A stretch of 64,000 nt of DNA from Raphanus sativus (lineage: Eukaryota; Streptophyta; Magnoliopsida; Brassicales; Brassicaceae). Within the stretch, counting starts at the first letter, position 1. Every line of letters starts with the position of its first letter. Shown piece after piece: positions 1-17,436 of the stretch. The translations under genes and the position numbers were made by a program. Under the pieces are notes generated by a model. That model saw nothing but the letters and a program-made list of their open reading frames with translations, searched no databases and was not told the origin of the DNA. The DNA is taken from positions 26,429,848 through 26,493,847 of the forward strand of contig NC_079512.1 in assembly GCF_000801105.2 (NCBI RefSeq). The letters are read 5' to 3'.

Positions 1-57
1 AGTTGGGGATAAGAAGAAGGTTGGAGGAGATAAGTCCATAGCATAAGCCATGGCCAT
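1..57 (-). CDS. N-terminus of a plastid LepA/GUF1-type translation factor (partial)
   Basis: Reading leftwards from the ATG at 57-55 there is an open frame to the window edge, starting MAMAYAMDLSPPTFF. It is rich in Ala, Ser and Pro with no acidic residue before the Asp at residue 8, as in chloroplast transit peptides. The gene next to the PSI3 orthologue in Arabidopsis is, from memory, the chloroplast LepA elongation factor, whose start is similar. Only 19 codons are visible, so the family call rests mainly on gene order. A second in-frame ATG lies at 51-49. Confidence 0.45.
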   Translation of the reverse strand, partial: MAMAYAMDLSPPTFFLSPT

Positions 58-1812
58 GGGCAACTGTGTGTCACTCTTCGGACCTCTTCTTATGGTTTTG
101 AGTGAAAAAGTCTTTTTTTTTTCTTTGGTCTTAAAAGGATTCTGAACCACACGATATCCGGATCAGAACGGACGAACCGACCCGAGGCAGACCAACAGCA
201 CGACCCGTGTGAGCTAGGCTGTTCAGTTTTCAGCTTCGTTTAGGTTTGGTTTTGATATTTTGGTTTATTATAATATACCAACAATTCGGTTATTTATAAA
301 ATTTAGTTTGATTTCAGTTTACCTATTTTTATTTCGGTTTGGTTCAAATAAATTTTTTTGACAATTCTCTCAATTAACCATTTTCAAGTTTTTGTCACAA
401 AAACAACTCAAAAATAAAATGATCAAAACAGTATTTTTTTATTTTGAAAAATTTAATATATTTATTATTTTTAAAATTTAAAACTTTATCTCCAAAACTC
501 ACCATTTAATTATATATTCTAAGTATATATTAGTTAATCGAATAGATATAAAAATATTTTTTATTCTTTAATAAATTCTCTTTTTGGTCATTTTTAATAG
601 CTATTTTTGTAAAAATAAAGTAAAAAGGATTTTCCAAGGAAATTTCTTTAAATTTATTAACTAGTATCTTATTAATTTCTGTTTCAACTTAGTTTCTGTT
701 TTTTTAATAAGAAAAATAGGCTCAGAAATCCAAAAATTCGAACTGGACACAGAAAATTGAATGTTCCTACACATAAAGAAAAATAAATAAATAAAGTTTT
801 TTTTTTGTTGGTTCAAACTTGTTGTGCTATGAATGATTCTTCTGATTCAAGACTGTTGTTGAACCAATGATCAAGCACTCTGGCAATAATATGAGACTTT
901 TTATTCAGTAATGAGTTGATTAATGTTTTTAATCATTATCATAGAGGGATCTTCACATGCCTCAAGACTTAGTTTAATTATATTCTTTTGAAAAGAAAAG
1001 TCTAAACCTTTCCGCAGTTTTGGGGTTTCTCCTTCTTCGTAGAAGAAGTAAGAAGAGTGAGAAAAAGACAAAGATTCGGTTTTTACTTAAGACATGGTAA
1101 TTGACCAAAAACCATTACCGCATGTGAGACTGTCTTTTCCTTTTTAACTTGGAGATTAAAGAAAGAAAAAGTTTTTGACTTTTCTTCGTTATCAAGCTGC
1201 TTGGCTTCAATTAAATGGTGGTCCAATCGTTCTGGTGTTGAATGAATCCCTTTTTATTTTTTTTTTGTTTTTCTTTTGAGTTTCTTCATTCATACTACTA
1301 CTACTCTCTCGGGGGCCCTTGACTTTTTTCTTCTTTTTAACATTTATTCTTCTCGTGTTTGCTTTTGTCTTTCTTTTTGGTCCTTTCACTGTTTCTCTGT
1401 CGTGAATCCCAAGCTCGCGCAACCTTTGACGTCTTTTCCTCTTCTGGGTAAGTTCCTCTTCATCTGCTAAAAAAATCGATTTCTCTGAGAGAGAGAGGCT
1501 TGCACAGTGTTTGACCTAAAGGTGTGAAACGGCTTTGGCATCTGTTACCATTGTCCCAAAGGCGATTGTAATGTCTGTTACAGTTTAGGACACGATTTTT
1601 GTCTTTGGAAGATTTAGTTTCCTTTGATCTGACTTTTTCCTTTTACTACTTGTCCTTTCTCTGATAGGATTATTACTTTACCCTCGCTCGTGTTCTTGGA
1701 TCAAAGTCTCGAGATTTTTTTTTCTTTAAAACTGGTTCTCAAACTCGGTGGGCATGATCTTTCCGACAGCTTTACCTTGAGGTCTGTCTTTTTTTATCTG
1801 GAGGAGTTAGTT
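58..1812. other. Divergent intergenic region and 5' UTR of the PSI-like gene
   Basis: AT-rich spacer between the leftward LepA-like start and the rightward PSI-like gene, with poly-T and poly-A runs and no convincing coding frame. A splice-donor-like GGGTAAGT at about 1447-1454 and pyrimidine-rich sequence up to about 1803 suggest a spliced 5' UTR for the downstream gene. Short open frames at 1207-1470 have no recognisable domain. Confidence 0.5.
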
Positions 1813-4628
1813 ATGGGGAGTTTTTGCTCCAAGAGCCTCGGAATCAACTTCGGCAGTGAGTATTCAGGTTCAAGCGTGGCTGATGATGCCCGAGAACCCG
1901 AGTTTGCCTACCAACAACAACAACAACCAATGGGTCCTCCCGGTACAAGACAGTCTATGGTTAAAGACTCTGCTAAAGAACAGCCAATACAGCTGAAAGA
2001 TATGTTCTCTTTCCGAGAAAGAGAAGCCGAAGATGATACCTACGATGGGATTCCAAGGTTACCATCTCAGAAACTCCGGCCTGCGAAATCCACTCAAACC
2101 GCTGTCTCCAAGGTTACGGAAGTAGGCAGGGCGGGGTTAGGTAAAGCGAAGGATGTTTTGGATACTCTCGGGAGTAGCATGACTGATCTCAGCAGCGGCG
2201 GTTTCACTTCCGGAGTTGCGACCAAAGGCAATGAGCTTGGGATCTTAGCCTTTGAGGTAGCCAACACTATCGTCAAAAGCTATAATCTCATTGGATCGCT
2301 TACTAAGGAGAGCATCACGCACTTGAGAGAAACTGTTCTTTGTTCCGAAGGTGTTCAGAATCTTGTCTCGAATGATTTTGATGAACTCATGAGAGTCGTT
2401 GCTGCTGATAAGAGGTGGAGACTGATTCCTTTGTTAGCTCTTTTGAGAAACGTTGCAAGATAGTTAACTTTGTTAATATCTGCAGGCAGGAGCTGCAAGT
2501 TTTCTCTGGAGAAGTGGTTCGGTTTGGTAACCGATCTAAAGACTTCCAGTGGCATAATCTACAGCGCTACTTTGACAAGTAACATTTTGCAGAATCTCTG
2601 TGAATAAGATTATGTTCATCTTTGTAGTTGTTTAATTGTTATTTTTGTTTTTGTTCTTAGGATCATCAAAGAGTTAACTCCTCAAAGGCAGTTGAATGAA
2701 GACGCTGTCTTAGTTGTTGACCAGCTGATGGCTCTAGTGCAGTATACTTCTGTGAGTGAATATTTTCTAAAACTAGAAACTCTAAAATCATATAGAGTTC
2801 TTCTTGTTGCATAGATGTGTGTTAACTTTCTCCTCTATTGGTTCAGGAACTGTACCAAGAACTCCAAGTGTTGGATAAATTGGAGAAAGACTATGAGCAA
2901 AAGCGCCGAGAAGAAGAGAACTCAGCTAGCAGCAGTAAGGGTAAACTGTCAAAAAACTACTTTGCCTTGTCTGCTTTATTAGATTTTGAAACATCGATTT
3001 GGTACCTCTCTTTGAAACGTAGGTGATGGCCTTGCAATCCTAAAAACGGAGCTCAAGTCCCAGAGAAAGGTAGTGAAAAGCTTAAAGAAAAAGTCCTTGT
3101 GGTCTAGAGGTCATGAAGAGGTACTACTGCTTCTTTGTCATATAAAATTGCATTTCACAAGCCAAAACTAGCTCTCTTGGTAGAAGAAAAAAAATCTTGC
3201 AGAAACTGAAATTAGATTATTGTGATAGTGTTGATCTTAACGGCTAATTTGAATTACAGGTGATGGAGAAGCTAGTAGACATTGTTCATTTCTTGTTGCT
3301 AGAGATTCATAATATCTTTGGTGGTGCTGGTATGTAAGTTCCTCCTTTTATGTACTTTCCACCATGTGCTACTTAGAATTTATCTAAGCTTTTGAATGTT
3401 CTCTTATGCTCAGATGATCAACCAGGGAAGAAAGGAGCAACAGATCATGATAGAAGATTGGGACCTGCTGGTCTTGCTTTACATTATGCAAATATAATTA
3501 TGCAGATTGATACACTTGTGAGTGCTCAAAACATATATAGCATTGCTTCATTTAATTGGTTCTAAGTGTTTTCTCCCCATATCTAATGTGTGTGTTTGAT
3601 GTGTATACAGGTCGCTCGTTCAAGCTCTATAACTTCAAATGCAAGGGATTCTCTATACCAAAGCTTGCCACCTGGTATAAAACTGGCTCTTCGTTCCAAG
3701 ATCAAGTCCTTCAATGTCGATAAAGAGGTAATCTCTTCTTGTTTACACTCTCTGATCCACAAAGATGAAGAAAGAAGGTGGTATAATTTATGTTTCTCCT
3801 TACAGCTTTCGGTTACACAAATTAAAGACGAGATGGAGAGGACACTGAATTGGCTTGTCCCTATTGCAGCCAACACAACCAAGTAAGAAACCTGAGCCTT
3901 CCTTCATTACCCTGACTTAATATTTTATTTTATTTTATGGCTAAAGATTGTTGAGTGGGTTCATTGCAGAGCTCATCATGGTTTTGGTTGGGTTGGAGAA
4001 TGGGCAAATACAGGGTGAGTAGTGAATGAAATGAGACTTGTGGCTACTCTGCTTGCATGTTTTTCAATGGTTTTGTTGTTGTTGATCTTTCAGGACTGAC
4101 TTCACTAGTGGTGGAGATATACTACGCATCGAAACACTCTATCACGCTAGTAAAGAAAAAACAGAGATCTACATTCTTGGACAGATCATTTGGTTACAAC
4201 ATTTGGTTACAAAAGTAAAGAGTGAAGCTCGAGGAGGCCCTAGGCTTTCTTCTATCAAGTCTCCATTCACTTCTGCAAACCAGCAATTGGCATCTGAACC
4301 ACTCAGCAGTGTCCCGTTAGTAACAGATGAGGAACAAAAGATGTTACAAGAAGCAAGCAAAAGTAAGAAGAGGACTCCATGTGTTAGCAAGAGCCATGAT
4401 TTTGATTCCGAGTACTCGCGTGTGAGGAAGTGTGACCCTTTGAGCAAAAGCAGTGACTATATGCGTGGAGTGAGAAGAAGCAAATCAGCTGCTGTGAAGA
4501 GGTTTTCTTCTGGTTTTCCACTTCTTGATTTTGTTATCGATAAGGAAAAAGCGTTGGATGTTATTGATCGTGTTGATGTGCCGAGAGATTACAGAGCATT
4601 GTTGAAAGAAGGTAGCTTAAGCTTCTAA
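1813..4628 (+). CDS. PSI3: PSK SIMULATOR-like protein (DUF3475/DUF668), PSI3-type
   Basis: Eleven coding exons can be placed by GT-AG sites: 1813-2414, 2486-2578, 2661-2751, 2847-2940, 3023-3120, 3260-3329, 3414-3517, 3611-3727, 3806-3882, 3970-4014 and 4094-4628. The start at 1813 is preferred over upstream non-ATG frame because it gives MGSFCSKS, an N-myristoylation consensus (Gly2, Ser6) with Cys5, as known for PSI proteins. The middle exons hold the DUF3475 region (ILAFEVANTIVKS, then RFGNRSKDFQWHNL) and the later exons hold DUF668 (GPAGLALHYANIIMQID, then GWVGEWANTG and TLYHASKEK). A CAA tract at about 1913-1927 encodes a short poly-Gln run. PSI proteins act at the membrane and nucleus in phytosulfokine-linked growth. 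Gene order agrees with the Arabidopsis PSI3 locus. The frame is intact. Confidence 0.9.
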
Positions 4629-5095
4629 TGGAGAGTGGTTGGCTTCTGGTTCATGTGTTTGGTTGTATATAAAAAAGCATAAGAGAATGCTATGGCAGAA
4701 GCTGTTAGTGTGATACGTTGTTAGATCGTTTACAATATTTCAATTCAATATAGTGTTACACTTTTCAGAAAGTTTCAAATAACGATGATGATTAGTTGCA
4801 TTGCAACCATTCTCTGAACACAGTAAGAGAATAACATCAGGTAACCAGTCATACATTTGCAATTAGAATCTGTAAGACTTGAAACATTTATTTCAACAAG
4901 AAAGGAGGCAAAAAACCAAAAATTTGAGTAAACAGTGAATAAATATGTTCAGCATCATCTCGCAGCTCTCTCATACAAATGATGTGAATAGCAATGCATT
5001 GGCAGCACCGCCTAAAACATTTGTTTTTTTTTTTCGTTATTGTCAACAAAAGAAGTAAATGAACGGAACTCATCCGAAAGAGAGGTATAACGCCC
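4629..5095. other. Convergent 3' UTR region
   Basis: Spacer between the converging stop codons of the PSI-like gene and the first ATP synthase gene. Both 3' UTRs must lie here; AT-rich stretches at about 4730-4755 and 4880-4940 could carry poly(A) signals. No other gene seen. Confidence 0.5.
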
Positions 5096-7595
<2,500 letters not shown>

Positions 7596-7699
7596 TACTG
7601 TCTTGTTGTTGTGAATGAGGAAATGCTAGGGTAAGTAAGTACAGAACCTGAATCTGTAAGATCGAGTGGTTCTGTTGTAAGAAACTTACAAGGTTTTTT

Positions 7700-7730
7700 G
7701 GGCTTCGCTAATGGGCTTATTTAGGCCTAA
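7700..7730 (-). promoter_or_regulatory. Site II-type promoter block of ATP synthase beta copy 1
   Basis: On the minus strand this reads as GGCC, AAATAAGCCCATTAG, then CGAAGCCC, about 105-135 bp upstream of the ATG. GGGCC/TGGGCY (site II) elements are known to drive nuclear genes for plant oxidative phosphorylation. The same block sits upstream of the second copy, so it was retained in both promoters. Confidence 0.6.
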
Positions 7731-7739
7731 ATAAAATGC

Positions 7740-9990
7740 ATTCTTTGATCATGCCAACCACATATATACAACAAAAAGTGTTTAGTTTGTGTGTTACTCA
7801 TGTTATCAAAAACACGAGGCCTCCGCGTTCGAATACCTGTTTGAGTGTTCGGAACGGGTATTTTGGATCTTCGGATATTTTGATATAGAGATATATAGAA
7901 TCCGTGTAGGTATTTCTGTATTTCGCGTCGGGTGCTGATATTTTTAGTTCGGATTCGGTTATTTTGGATCGGGTTCGGATATTTAGTTAAAAGAAAAAAA
8001 ATCATTTTAAAGTTTTTTGTATTTAAAAATATAGATTTCACTTAACTAATTTTCTATTTTCTTATAGATTGAATGATTAATAGTTTTGAAGATAACATTT
8101 TTTAAAAAAATATTAATTTGGCTATTATTTTAAAATTTTGGATGTAACTTTTATTAATACATGAAACAAAAAGTTTGACATGCATTTTAAATGAATATCA
8201 AATTATTTTTTCCATAATTATATATATACTATATGATCTTAAAGTATGTGTAACATCAATATAAATATTTTAAATAAATGAAAGATGTAAACTAGAAATA
8301 TAAGAGTAAGTATACATATGTTCAGTTATCTTCGGATATCTATTCGGATTCGGATATACCCGTTCGGGTTTGGATATCCAATCTCTCATAACTTAATACT
8401 TGTTCGGACATTTTGTTACTTCGGTTCGGATTTAATTTAGGGTTTTGGGTCGGATGCGGGTACGGCTTCAGATATCGGGTAAAGTTCCCACCCCTATCAA
8501 ACAAATACCTCAGTTTATGTTTACATATAATCTTTAATAAAATCGTATAAAAATATAAGTAAAAATTAATAAAATATAAGAAAAATTAATAAAATATAAG
8601 TAAATTATTATCTTTTAAATGTGAGATTTTGTATCAACAATTTATTTTAGTGAATTATGATTGATTATAATGAAAATATTGTGATTATGTTAAAAAATAT
8701 TGCTATACAATTAATTTTATAATATATTTAATAACTATTTAGTGCAGTTGAATTAGTTAAAAAGATAATGTGGTATTTTATATTATATATATTTAGGAAA
8801 AATGAAAAATAGGTTGTTGAAAATTTGTTTAGGGCATCTAAACACATTAAATCAGCATTGTGGGTGGCTCACAAGAAACCCTATTTTCTCCTCCAACGTC
8901 AATCTTTCGACAAGATCGCTGACTCTGGCTTCAGCCTTCAACTTCGTGCTGTAGAATCCAAACCCAAAACAAAAAAGAAAACAAGTTTTCCCCCAATTTT
9001 TCTCCATGATGCAGTGTAAAAATATTTTTCATCGGTTTTAGTTTTAATTTATATCACATCTTAAAACCCATAAATTAACTATATATTATTTTATTCGGAT
9101 TATATTGGTTTGGGTCAGATATATCCAAACTAATCCAAAATTTAAAAACAAAACATAAGAAATAAATAGTTATTTATGTAGAATTAGATATTTAAATTAC
9201 TTATTTAACATTTATATACTTAATTTTTGGTATGATTTCAAGAAAAAAATAGAATTGAATATTTGAAATAAATATTTATGTTTCAAATATTTATATTTGT
9301 GATTAATTTGAGCACTCTGATCGGGTTTTCACTCTTTGGAGTTTTTTTTTTCGAATTATCCGTTCAGGTTTCAGATCATAACAGTTTTGGATTCAAATAT
9401 GTTTTGTATCACCCCACATACTCAATTTGGTATTTTTTATATTTCAGACCGGATAAAAATCATTTTTTTGTTTGAGTTTGGTTCGAACTTCGGGTTATAC
9501 ATTTTATGTCTATACATATTTTAAATAAAGAGAAAATGCGATAATGTAAAGTTTTCACCGAAACATTATTTCACGTTTTATCCGTTTGAATTCTTATAGT
9601 AACACTTCGGATTTAAATACGTTTTGTACCACTCTACAAAACCTATTTAGGTATTTCTTACATTTCGAATAGGTATTTAGATCATGCTTTTTTGGTTTGG
9701 GTTTGATTTAAACTTCGGATTATAGATTTTATATACAAGCTTACTTTAAATAAAGACAAAAGACGATTATATAAAATTTTTACCAAAAATTATTCAGCGC
9801 TTTTAAAATGCGGATCAAAATCTAATTAACTTTTTTTCTTTTTGCATTTCTAAATGGCCAAATTATTTTAAGTACTACTATTTATTCTGCGGATCAAAAT
9901 CTAATTAATTTTTTTTTTTTGCATCCCCAAATTATGTTAAAGTATTATTTGTCCTTCACTCTTTTTCTCTTTGAAGATAGCAGAAAATGC
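7740..9990. repeat. Degenerate repeat block between the two ATP synthase genes
   Basis: About 2.2 kb of AT-rich DNA between the divergent genes. At 7800-7990, 8320-8490 and 9090-9790 there are repeated degenerate runs of TTCGGATAT, CGGTTCGGAT and GGTTTGGGT type, the signature of old dispersed crucifer repeats; similar sequence recurs at 17700-18410. Between them is simple AT-rich DNA, including a tandem AAATATAAG-type run at about 8545-8605. No coding frame resembles a protein. Copy 1 and copy 2 promoters are therefore separated by inserted material. Confidence 0.5.
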
Positions 9991-9995
9991 ATAAT

Positions 9996-10028
9996 TTAGG
10001 CCCAAATAAGCCCATTAGTGAAGCCCAA
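9996..10028 (+). promoter_or_regulatory. Site II-type promoter block of ATP synthase beta copy 2
   Basis: Reads TTAGGCCCAAATAAGCCCAT followed by TAGTGAAGCCC, 112-144 bp before the ATG. It is nearly the same as the block upstream of copy 1, in mirrored position and orientation, while flanking DNA has diverged. This points to conserved regulation by TCP/site II factors (known for OXPHOS genes) or to sequence homogenisation between copies. Confidence 0.6.
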
Positions 10029-10139
10029 CAACAAAGAAAGTTTCCTAAATCAGAACCAATCGATCCTATAGATTGATTCAGGTACTGAAGTTACCCTAGC
10101 AAATTCATTTCACACACACAACACAACAACAAGACAGTA

Positions 10140-12635
<2,496 letters not shown>

Positions 12636-13240
12636 GGGCTCCATTCCTCTCTTCTCCTCTTCTTCTTTTGTTGACAATAACGAAACAAACAAACTGAAAC
12701 AGATGCTTTTGTCTGAGTGTGAGAGATCAATACCGAGAAAACAAATTCATTCGTTGGAGTTTTTGTCTTGCAATAAAGGAGTCAAGTGCTTATGTTTTCA
12801 TCTCCACAGTTGTAATGAAATTTTTCTACTTTTATAGCTTAGTTATTTTACTTCCCCAATTGCTTCGACTTGTGTCTGAAACTCGTTGCATCTTCTCCCA
12901 ACCTCCTATCATCAGCAAACGGTTAGACCATCCTCGAGAACAAATTAATACACGATCCCTTCTCCTTAACCAAATGGTATTTGACAAAATTGAAAACTGG
13001 GAGAAATTTCCTTTTTTCTTAATGGCACCAACCAATAAAAATAAGTTGGTTGTTTAAAAAAAAGAACAATAAAAGAAGTGTCCAAGAAAAGAATACTCCT
13101 CTCAAGAAAAGGAAACTCCTTTGTGTTTATATTATATATATATAGATTTGATCACTACATCTAATCTATATTTATATCTTCTTCTTCTTCTTCGATTTTA
13201 GTTCAAGTATCTTGAAAACCAATAGCTAGATTGGCTGTGA
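12636..13240. other. 3' UTR and spacer
   Basis: Downstream of ATP synthase copy 2. The first ~200 bp is probable 3' UTR, with AATAAA at about 12772-12777. Further right there is an AT microsatellite at about 13130-13145 and a CTT run near 13180. No protein-like frame. Confidence 0.5.
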
Positions 13241-13342
13241 ACGAGTACCCATCACCAAAAAGAAGAAGTCTTCTGCCCTAGGGACGAGGAGGAGAACAAT
13301 AGTCCCCCAGCCAGTAATAAGCTACATCTCCTCCCTTTAGAT

Positions 13343-14369
13343 ATGGAGTTCGAGACATCCTCTGCAACGCCATCCCGTTTTATAATCGCTTTCACCAACA
13401 ACGTATTCGTCAAGGGCGATGCCCAGCGTCTGTTCATCTTCTCGGGAGAGATGGAAACTTCTTCTTCTTCTTTGGTTGCCAATCTAGCCATGACAAGACC
13501 CTCAGTAACCTTGCCTCACGGCGGCTTCAAGTGTACTTCCCTCCACGGCTTTCTCTCTTACTGTCACGGTCTACAATTAACTATACTTAACCCTAGCACG
13601 GGTGACGGCATTACCTCTCCCTGCAAGGAAAGAGCGTGCACATCCTTGGGATACGATCCTGTCGATGATCAATTCAAAGTATTGACCCTGGTCTCCTCAT
13701 ATGTGACTCTTAAACCTAGTCCCATAGTGCACGAGGTTATAACACTTGAAGGAGGAGAAATATCTCGTAGCCAATTTACCTCCCCGCCTTATTTCCCTAT
13801 GACTATGGGACTAAGCATCAACGGTCTCCTGTATTATGGTGCTTGGGCTCCAAGTCGCAATTCGACTCCCTGTGTTTGTGTGTTTTGACGTTAGACACGA
13901 GACGCTAAGCTTCATCACGACGCCTAAGGAGGTCCTGGTTTGTGAGGCCTTTTCGATATTGATAGAATACAAAGGGAAGCTGGCTGTCATCGTACCAAAC
14001 TGTTTGGGACGTGGTGGTTCTTCTTTCGACCGTTTTGATCTATGGATACTTGAAGATGCGGAGAAACATGACTGGTCCAGACAGACGTTCGAGCTTCCTT
14101 TCTCTCTTCCCTTCTCTCTTGGGATGGGTGAGAGTACGACCTCCCAGGGAACCAACGAGGCTGGTGAAATCGTTTTCTCCCCAACGACTCTGCCCTACCG
14201 TGCCCAGCCCTTTTATGTTTTCTACTACAACACGGACACGAAAGACATGAGAAGAGTCAGGATCCACGGTATCGCGGATACTGAGGAGTTTTGGAGCCGT
14301 TATGGACTCACAGGCTTTTGTTGCTCTTTTTTTTTACCCCACCATGTTGACAGCATTGCCTCTTTATAA
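13343..14369 (+). pseudogene. F-box-associated (FBA_3-type) protein, frameshifted and lacking its F-box core
   Basis: Two overlapping frames form one protein. The first (13343 to about 13845) reads through FBA_3-type landmarks: ILNPSTGD, LGYDPVDDQFKVLTL, then GLSINGLLYYGAW. The second (about 13845-14369) continues with FVCFDVRHETLSFI, LWILED and VFYYNTDTKDMRRV. A one-base shift between about 13845 and 13866 separates them; without it the first frame stops at 13888. Upstream codons LHLLPLDME look like the beginning of an F-box, but the rest of the ~45-residue F-box is missing, so there is also an internal deletion near the N-terminus. In crucifers these proteins are substrate adaptors of SCF ligases and die often. 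No intron is needed. Confidence 0.75.
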
Positions 14370-14707
14370 TGTGTTTTTAATATTGTCCTAATGTAAGAGC
14401 TTGACAACAACAAACTCTAGGGGATTTTCTTTTCTCTCCTCTTTTTAATCAATATTAATGCACATCAAACTTGTTTTGTAATAATTATATTCTTTTGCTC
14501 TTCTGTAACTACACATTATTCTTACAAATACAGGTCCATTAGTTTCTCCCTCAAGAGTTGAAAAATTATATAATTAGTATATTATTCTTACAAGTTTATT
14601 ATCCATTTGTTTCTCCCTTTAGAGTTGCTTCTGATGTACAAAACATTAAGAAGGTATAACGAATCAAAAACATATGTATATGAAATGAAATGTGTTTCAT
14701 GAAGTCT
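14370..14707. other. Convergent 3' spacer
   Basis: AT-rich, about 340 bp between the F-box pseudogene and the stop of the RCC1 gene. It contains two diverged direct repeats of an ATTATTCTTACAA.. / TTTCTCCCT.. stretch near 14515-14560 and 14580-14625. No gene seen. Confidence 0.4.
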
Positions 14708-17436
14708 TCAAAAATGTTCGAGAACTGCTCCTGTATGATTAAAGCCACAAGATATATGCACTGCTCTTACATTCTTTCCCAGGTTCACCATTGCTGGTAT
14801 TGCATAGTCTACATCATTACCATGTCCCTACAATTGAACATATCATATATCACTTATTCTCTTTGATGCCATGTCTCAAAGATTCTTTAGATAATAGTAA
14901 CAAAATGAACCAATAAATAAAATGATGTAGCATTCGTATAAGCTAATTGTTTCGGATATTTGATCGATAACAAAGATGATAAAACAAACCAGTTGTCCAC
15001 CGGAGGAGTGCCCATCAACAGAGAATGTGCCGTGAGAACCTCCCCAGCCCCATGTAAAAACTTTGTTATCTGCAAAAACGATTCAGAAATGAGCCGAATA
15101 ACTTGCATAATGAAAATGGATATAAAATTTTCTTTACCCCCCAAAAAAATACCTGAAATGGCTGCAGTGTGCTTCCACCCACAAGATACATGAGTCACAG
15201 CTGATTCCAAGAAAGGACCTTCGACTCTCACGGGGGAATGTGAGACATATGTTGACCTGAAACAAATTATGAGATAAACTGAATACATGTACAGTTGAAG
15301 GAACTTGTTTACAGATCTTATGAGGAAACATACTAATCAATTATAGGATATGACTTACTCTGTGCCAAGGCACCCATTTTCATTTGAACCCCAGGTGTAA
15401 AGTTCCCCACTTCCTTACAAAAACGAAAGAAACAACAGCGACTGAGTTCTTATCGACCATCAAGCAAAAAGGTACTAAAGTAGAGAATTACTTGTGACAA
15501 CACATGTGTGGTAACCACCACATGCAACTTCTTCTGCGTATGGCACATCACTGATAATGGATGGTGTTGTAGCATTTCTTACTCCTCCAAATCCCTATAT
15601 TCTCCCACCAGATAGCTTTAGATAACTATAATGTAGCCATAGATAGTCTAGGAAAATAAAACATTTTATTTACCATCTTATTTATAGATCTCTCTCCGAA
15701 CATGAAGGCAGAGCCATTCTCTGCATTATTTGGAAAACAAAACTCGGACAGTCAGTAACTGCCAGTCTGGCACAACATTCAAAATTTAAGAAAGCAAAAC
15801 AATACCATCAGTGCATGCTGTATGCAGTAGACCAGCAGCAACGTTTTTAACCTATTGCTCGACCAAGAGAATAGGAAAACATAAGACTGAAAGTGATAAA
15901 GATTAAAAACCGTCACTAGATAATAGAAGTTCTCCATCTAAGGAATTACCTTAATCCCTTCAAGTTCCTTGATAAGCCTTGGAGTAAACTCACTGCAAGC
16001 GCAGTACAAAGAAAACTATGAAGGAATCATGATATGAAAATTCATGTGAGTAAAAATTGCATGAGAAAGAAACAAATATGGGAATTAAGCAAAAAGAGAA
16101 CAAACCTTTTACTTTTTAAGATGCCAAAAAAACTGGACTCGTGACCGTGGCCAAGTCTCCCAGATCCTCCTCCACCCCAACTCAGGACTTCACCTCCATC
16201 TGCTCCAGAAAGATACTTAAAAGACAGAAGAAAAAAAACAGGTGTTTAAGAATCTAGGATCCGTACCAGTAACAGCAACTGAATGTTCTGATCCCAAAGC
16301 CACTGATTTGATGGTGATCCCATTCAGAGCCTCCACTTTGGTTGGCACATGTACCACTCTTGCAGCGTCTTCATAAGAAAATATGTAAAAATGGAAACGA
16401 ACGTGTAAATAGAAAGAGAGCAAACTTGATGAACTGGGACGTAAATAACAGGTGCGTAGCTTATTGTAACGGAAAAGGTATTTACTTTTTCCAAGTCCAA
16501 GCTGTCCACACGTATTCTTTCCCCACATGTAGAGTTGCCCATCCACTAATAAATAGAAAGAGAGCAAATAAATATGTAACCAAGTAACCAGAAGATCATA
16601 TTTGGCATGTAGGAGATCATGTATCAGGTTCAAGGCATGACGATGTAATGAAGAACAGGGTGGTTATTTACCAGTAACAGCAGCAGAGTGGTTATAACCA
16701 GCTGAGATATGCAGTATATCTTTTTCAAATCCAGAAACTTCAAGGGGCTCCTACAACGTTATATACAAGAAACAAGTTCCAACTGAATTATCTAAGAAAA
16801 AAGACACTTGAAAAACAGAGAAGCAAAGAAGAAAAAGAAAAGCTTGCATCCCCTATAGTCTTTTTTTGACCTATATAACATACCAAAGCATGAGTTGTAA
16901 CGTGGGAGAGACCAAGTTGGCCACAATCATTAAGACCTGTTGCAAAGACTCTCCTTGTTTCTGTCACATGTGTAGGAGGAGTTCTATGTAAGCTCACAAT
17001 CAGATTCAAAGTATAATACTTTACAACAAAAAACACCAATTAAACGAAGCCAACAAACACATGATGATATCCCACCAACGTCACTCAAATTCAAATTCTG
17101 TAGCCAATAAATAGAATTTTAAGTCGGGAGAGGAAGAAGAAGAAGAAGATCACCGGTGAGGAAAAGAGTGTGAGCACCGCCGCAAGAGACAGCTCTGATG
17201 CTGTGATCACTCAAGGAAGAGCAAACGGCAGGTGTCCACTGAGACTCCAAGCTCCCGAGCCCTAACCTTCCGTAATCTCCACTTCCCCACATCGCCGCAA
17301 AGCGTTTCCCGCTCTCGCTCGACGATAACCATCTCCTACAGGAAACACCAATCGTGCCCAATTTCGAATTCTCGAAAACTCCACTTAAACGATTCGATCC
17401 GGAGATTCGAACTCGTCCCAGGGCTCTAGTCAACAT
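14708..17436 (-). CDS. RUG1: RCC1-repeat protein, RUG1-like, probably organelle-targeted
   Basis: Fourteen exons can be joined without a stop, from the ATG at 17436 to TGA at 14710-14708, about 450 residues. Exon 1 ends near 17154 and the last exon starts near 14828. An in-frame TTG lies six bases upstream of the ATG, so the true start is MLTRALGRVRISG. That N-terminus is rich in Arg and Ser and lacks acids for the first ~20 residues, as in mitochondrial presequences. RCC1 blades recur through the protein: WGSGDYGRLGLGS, GLNDCGQLGLS, MWGKNTCGQLGLG, WGGGGSGRLGHG, TWGSNENGCLG and TWGWGGSHGTF, each followed by a VxxGxxHxxAVT-type strand. A seven-bladed propeller is expected. Gene order supports the RCC1/UVR8/GEF-like family member RUG1. 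Related RUG proteins act in organelle RNA processing; its own partner is not shown by the sequence. Confidence 0.9.

Noticed and set aside
1690..1812. Upstream extension of the PSI-like frame
   Set aside because: It has no ATG start and would remove the N-terminal MGSFCSKS myristoylation signal typical of the family.
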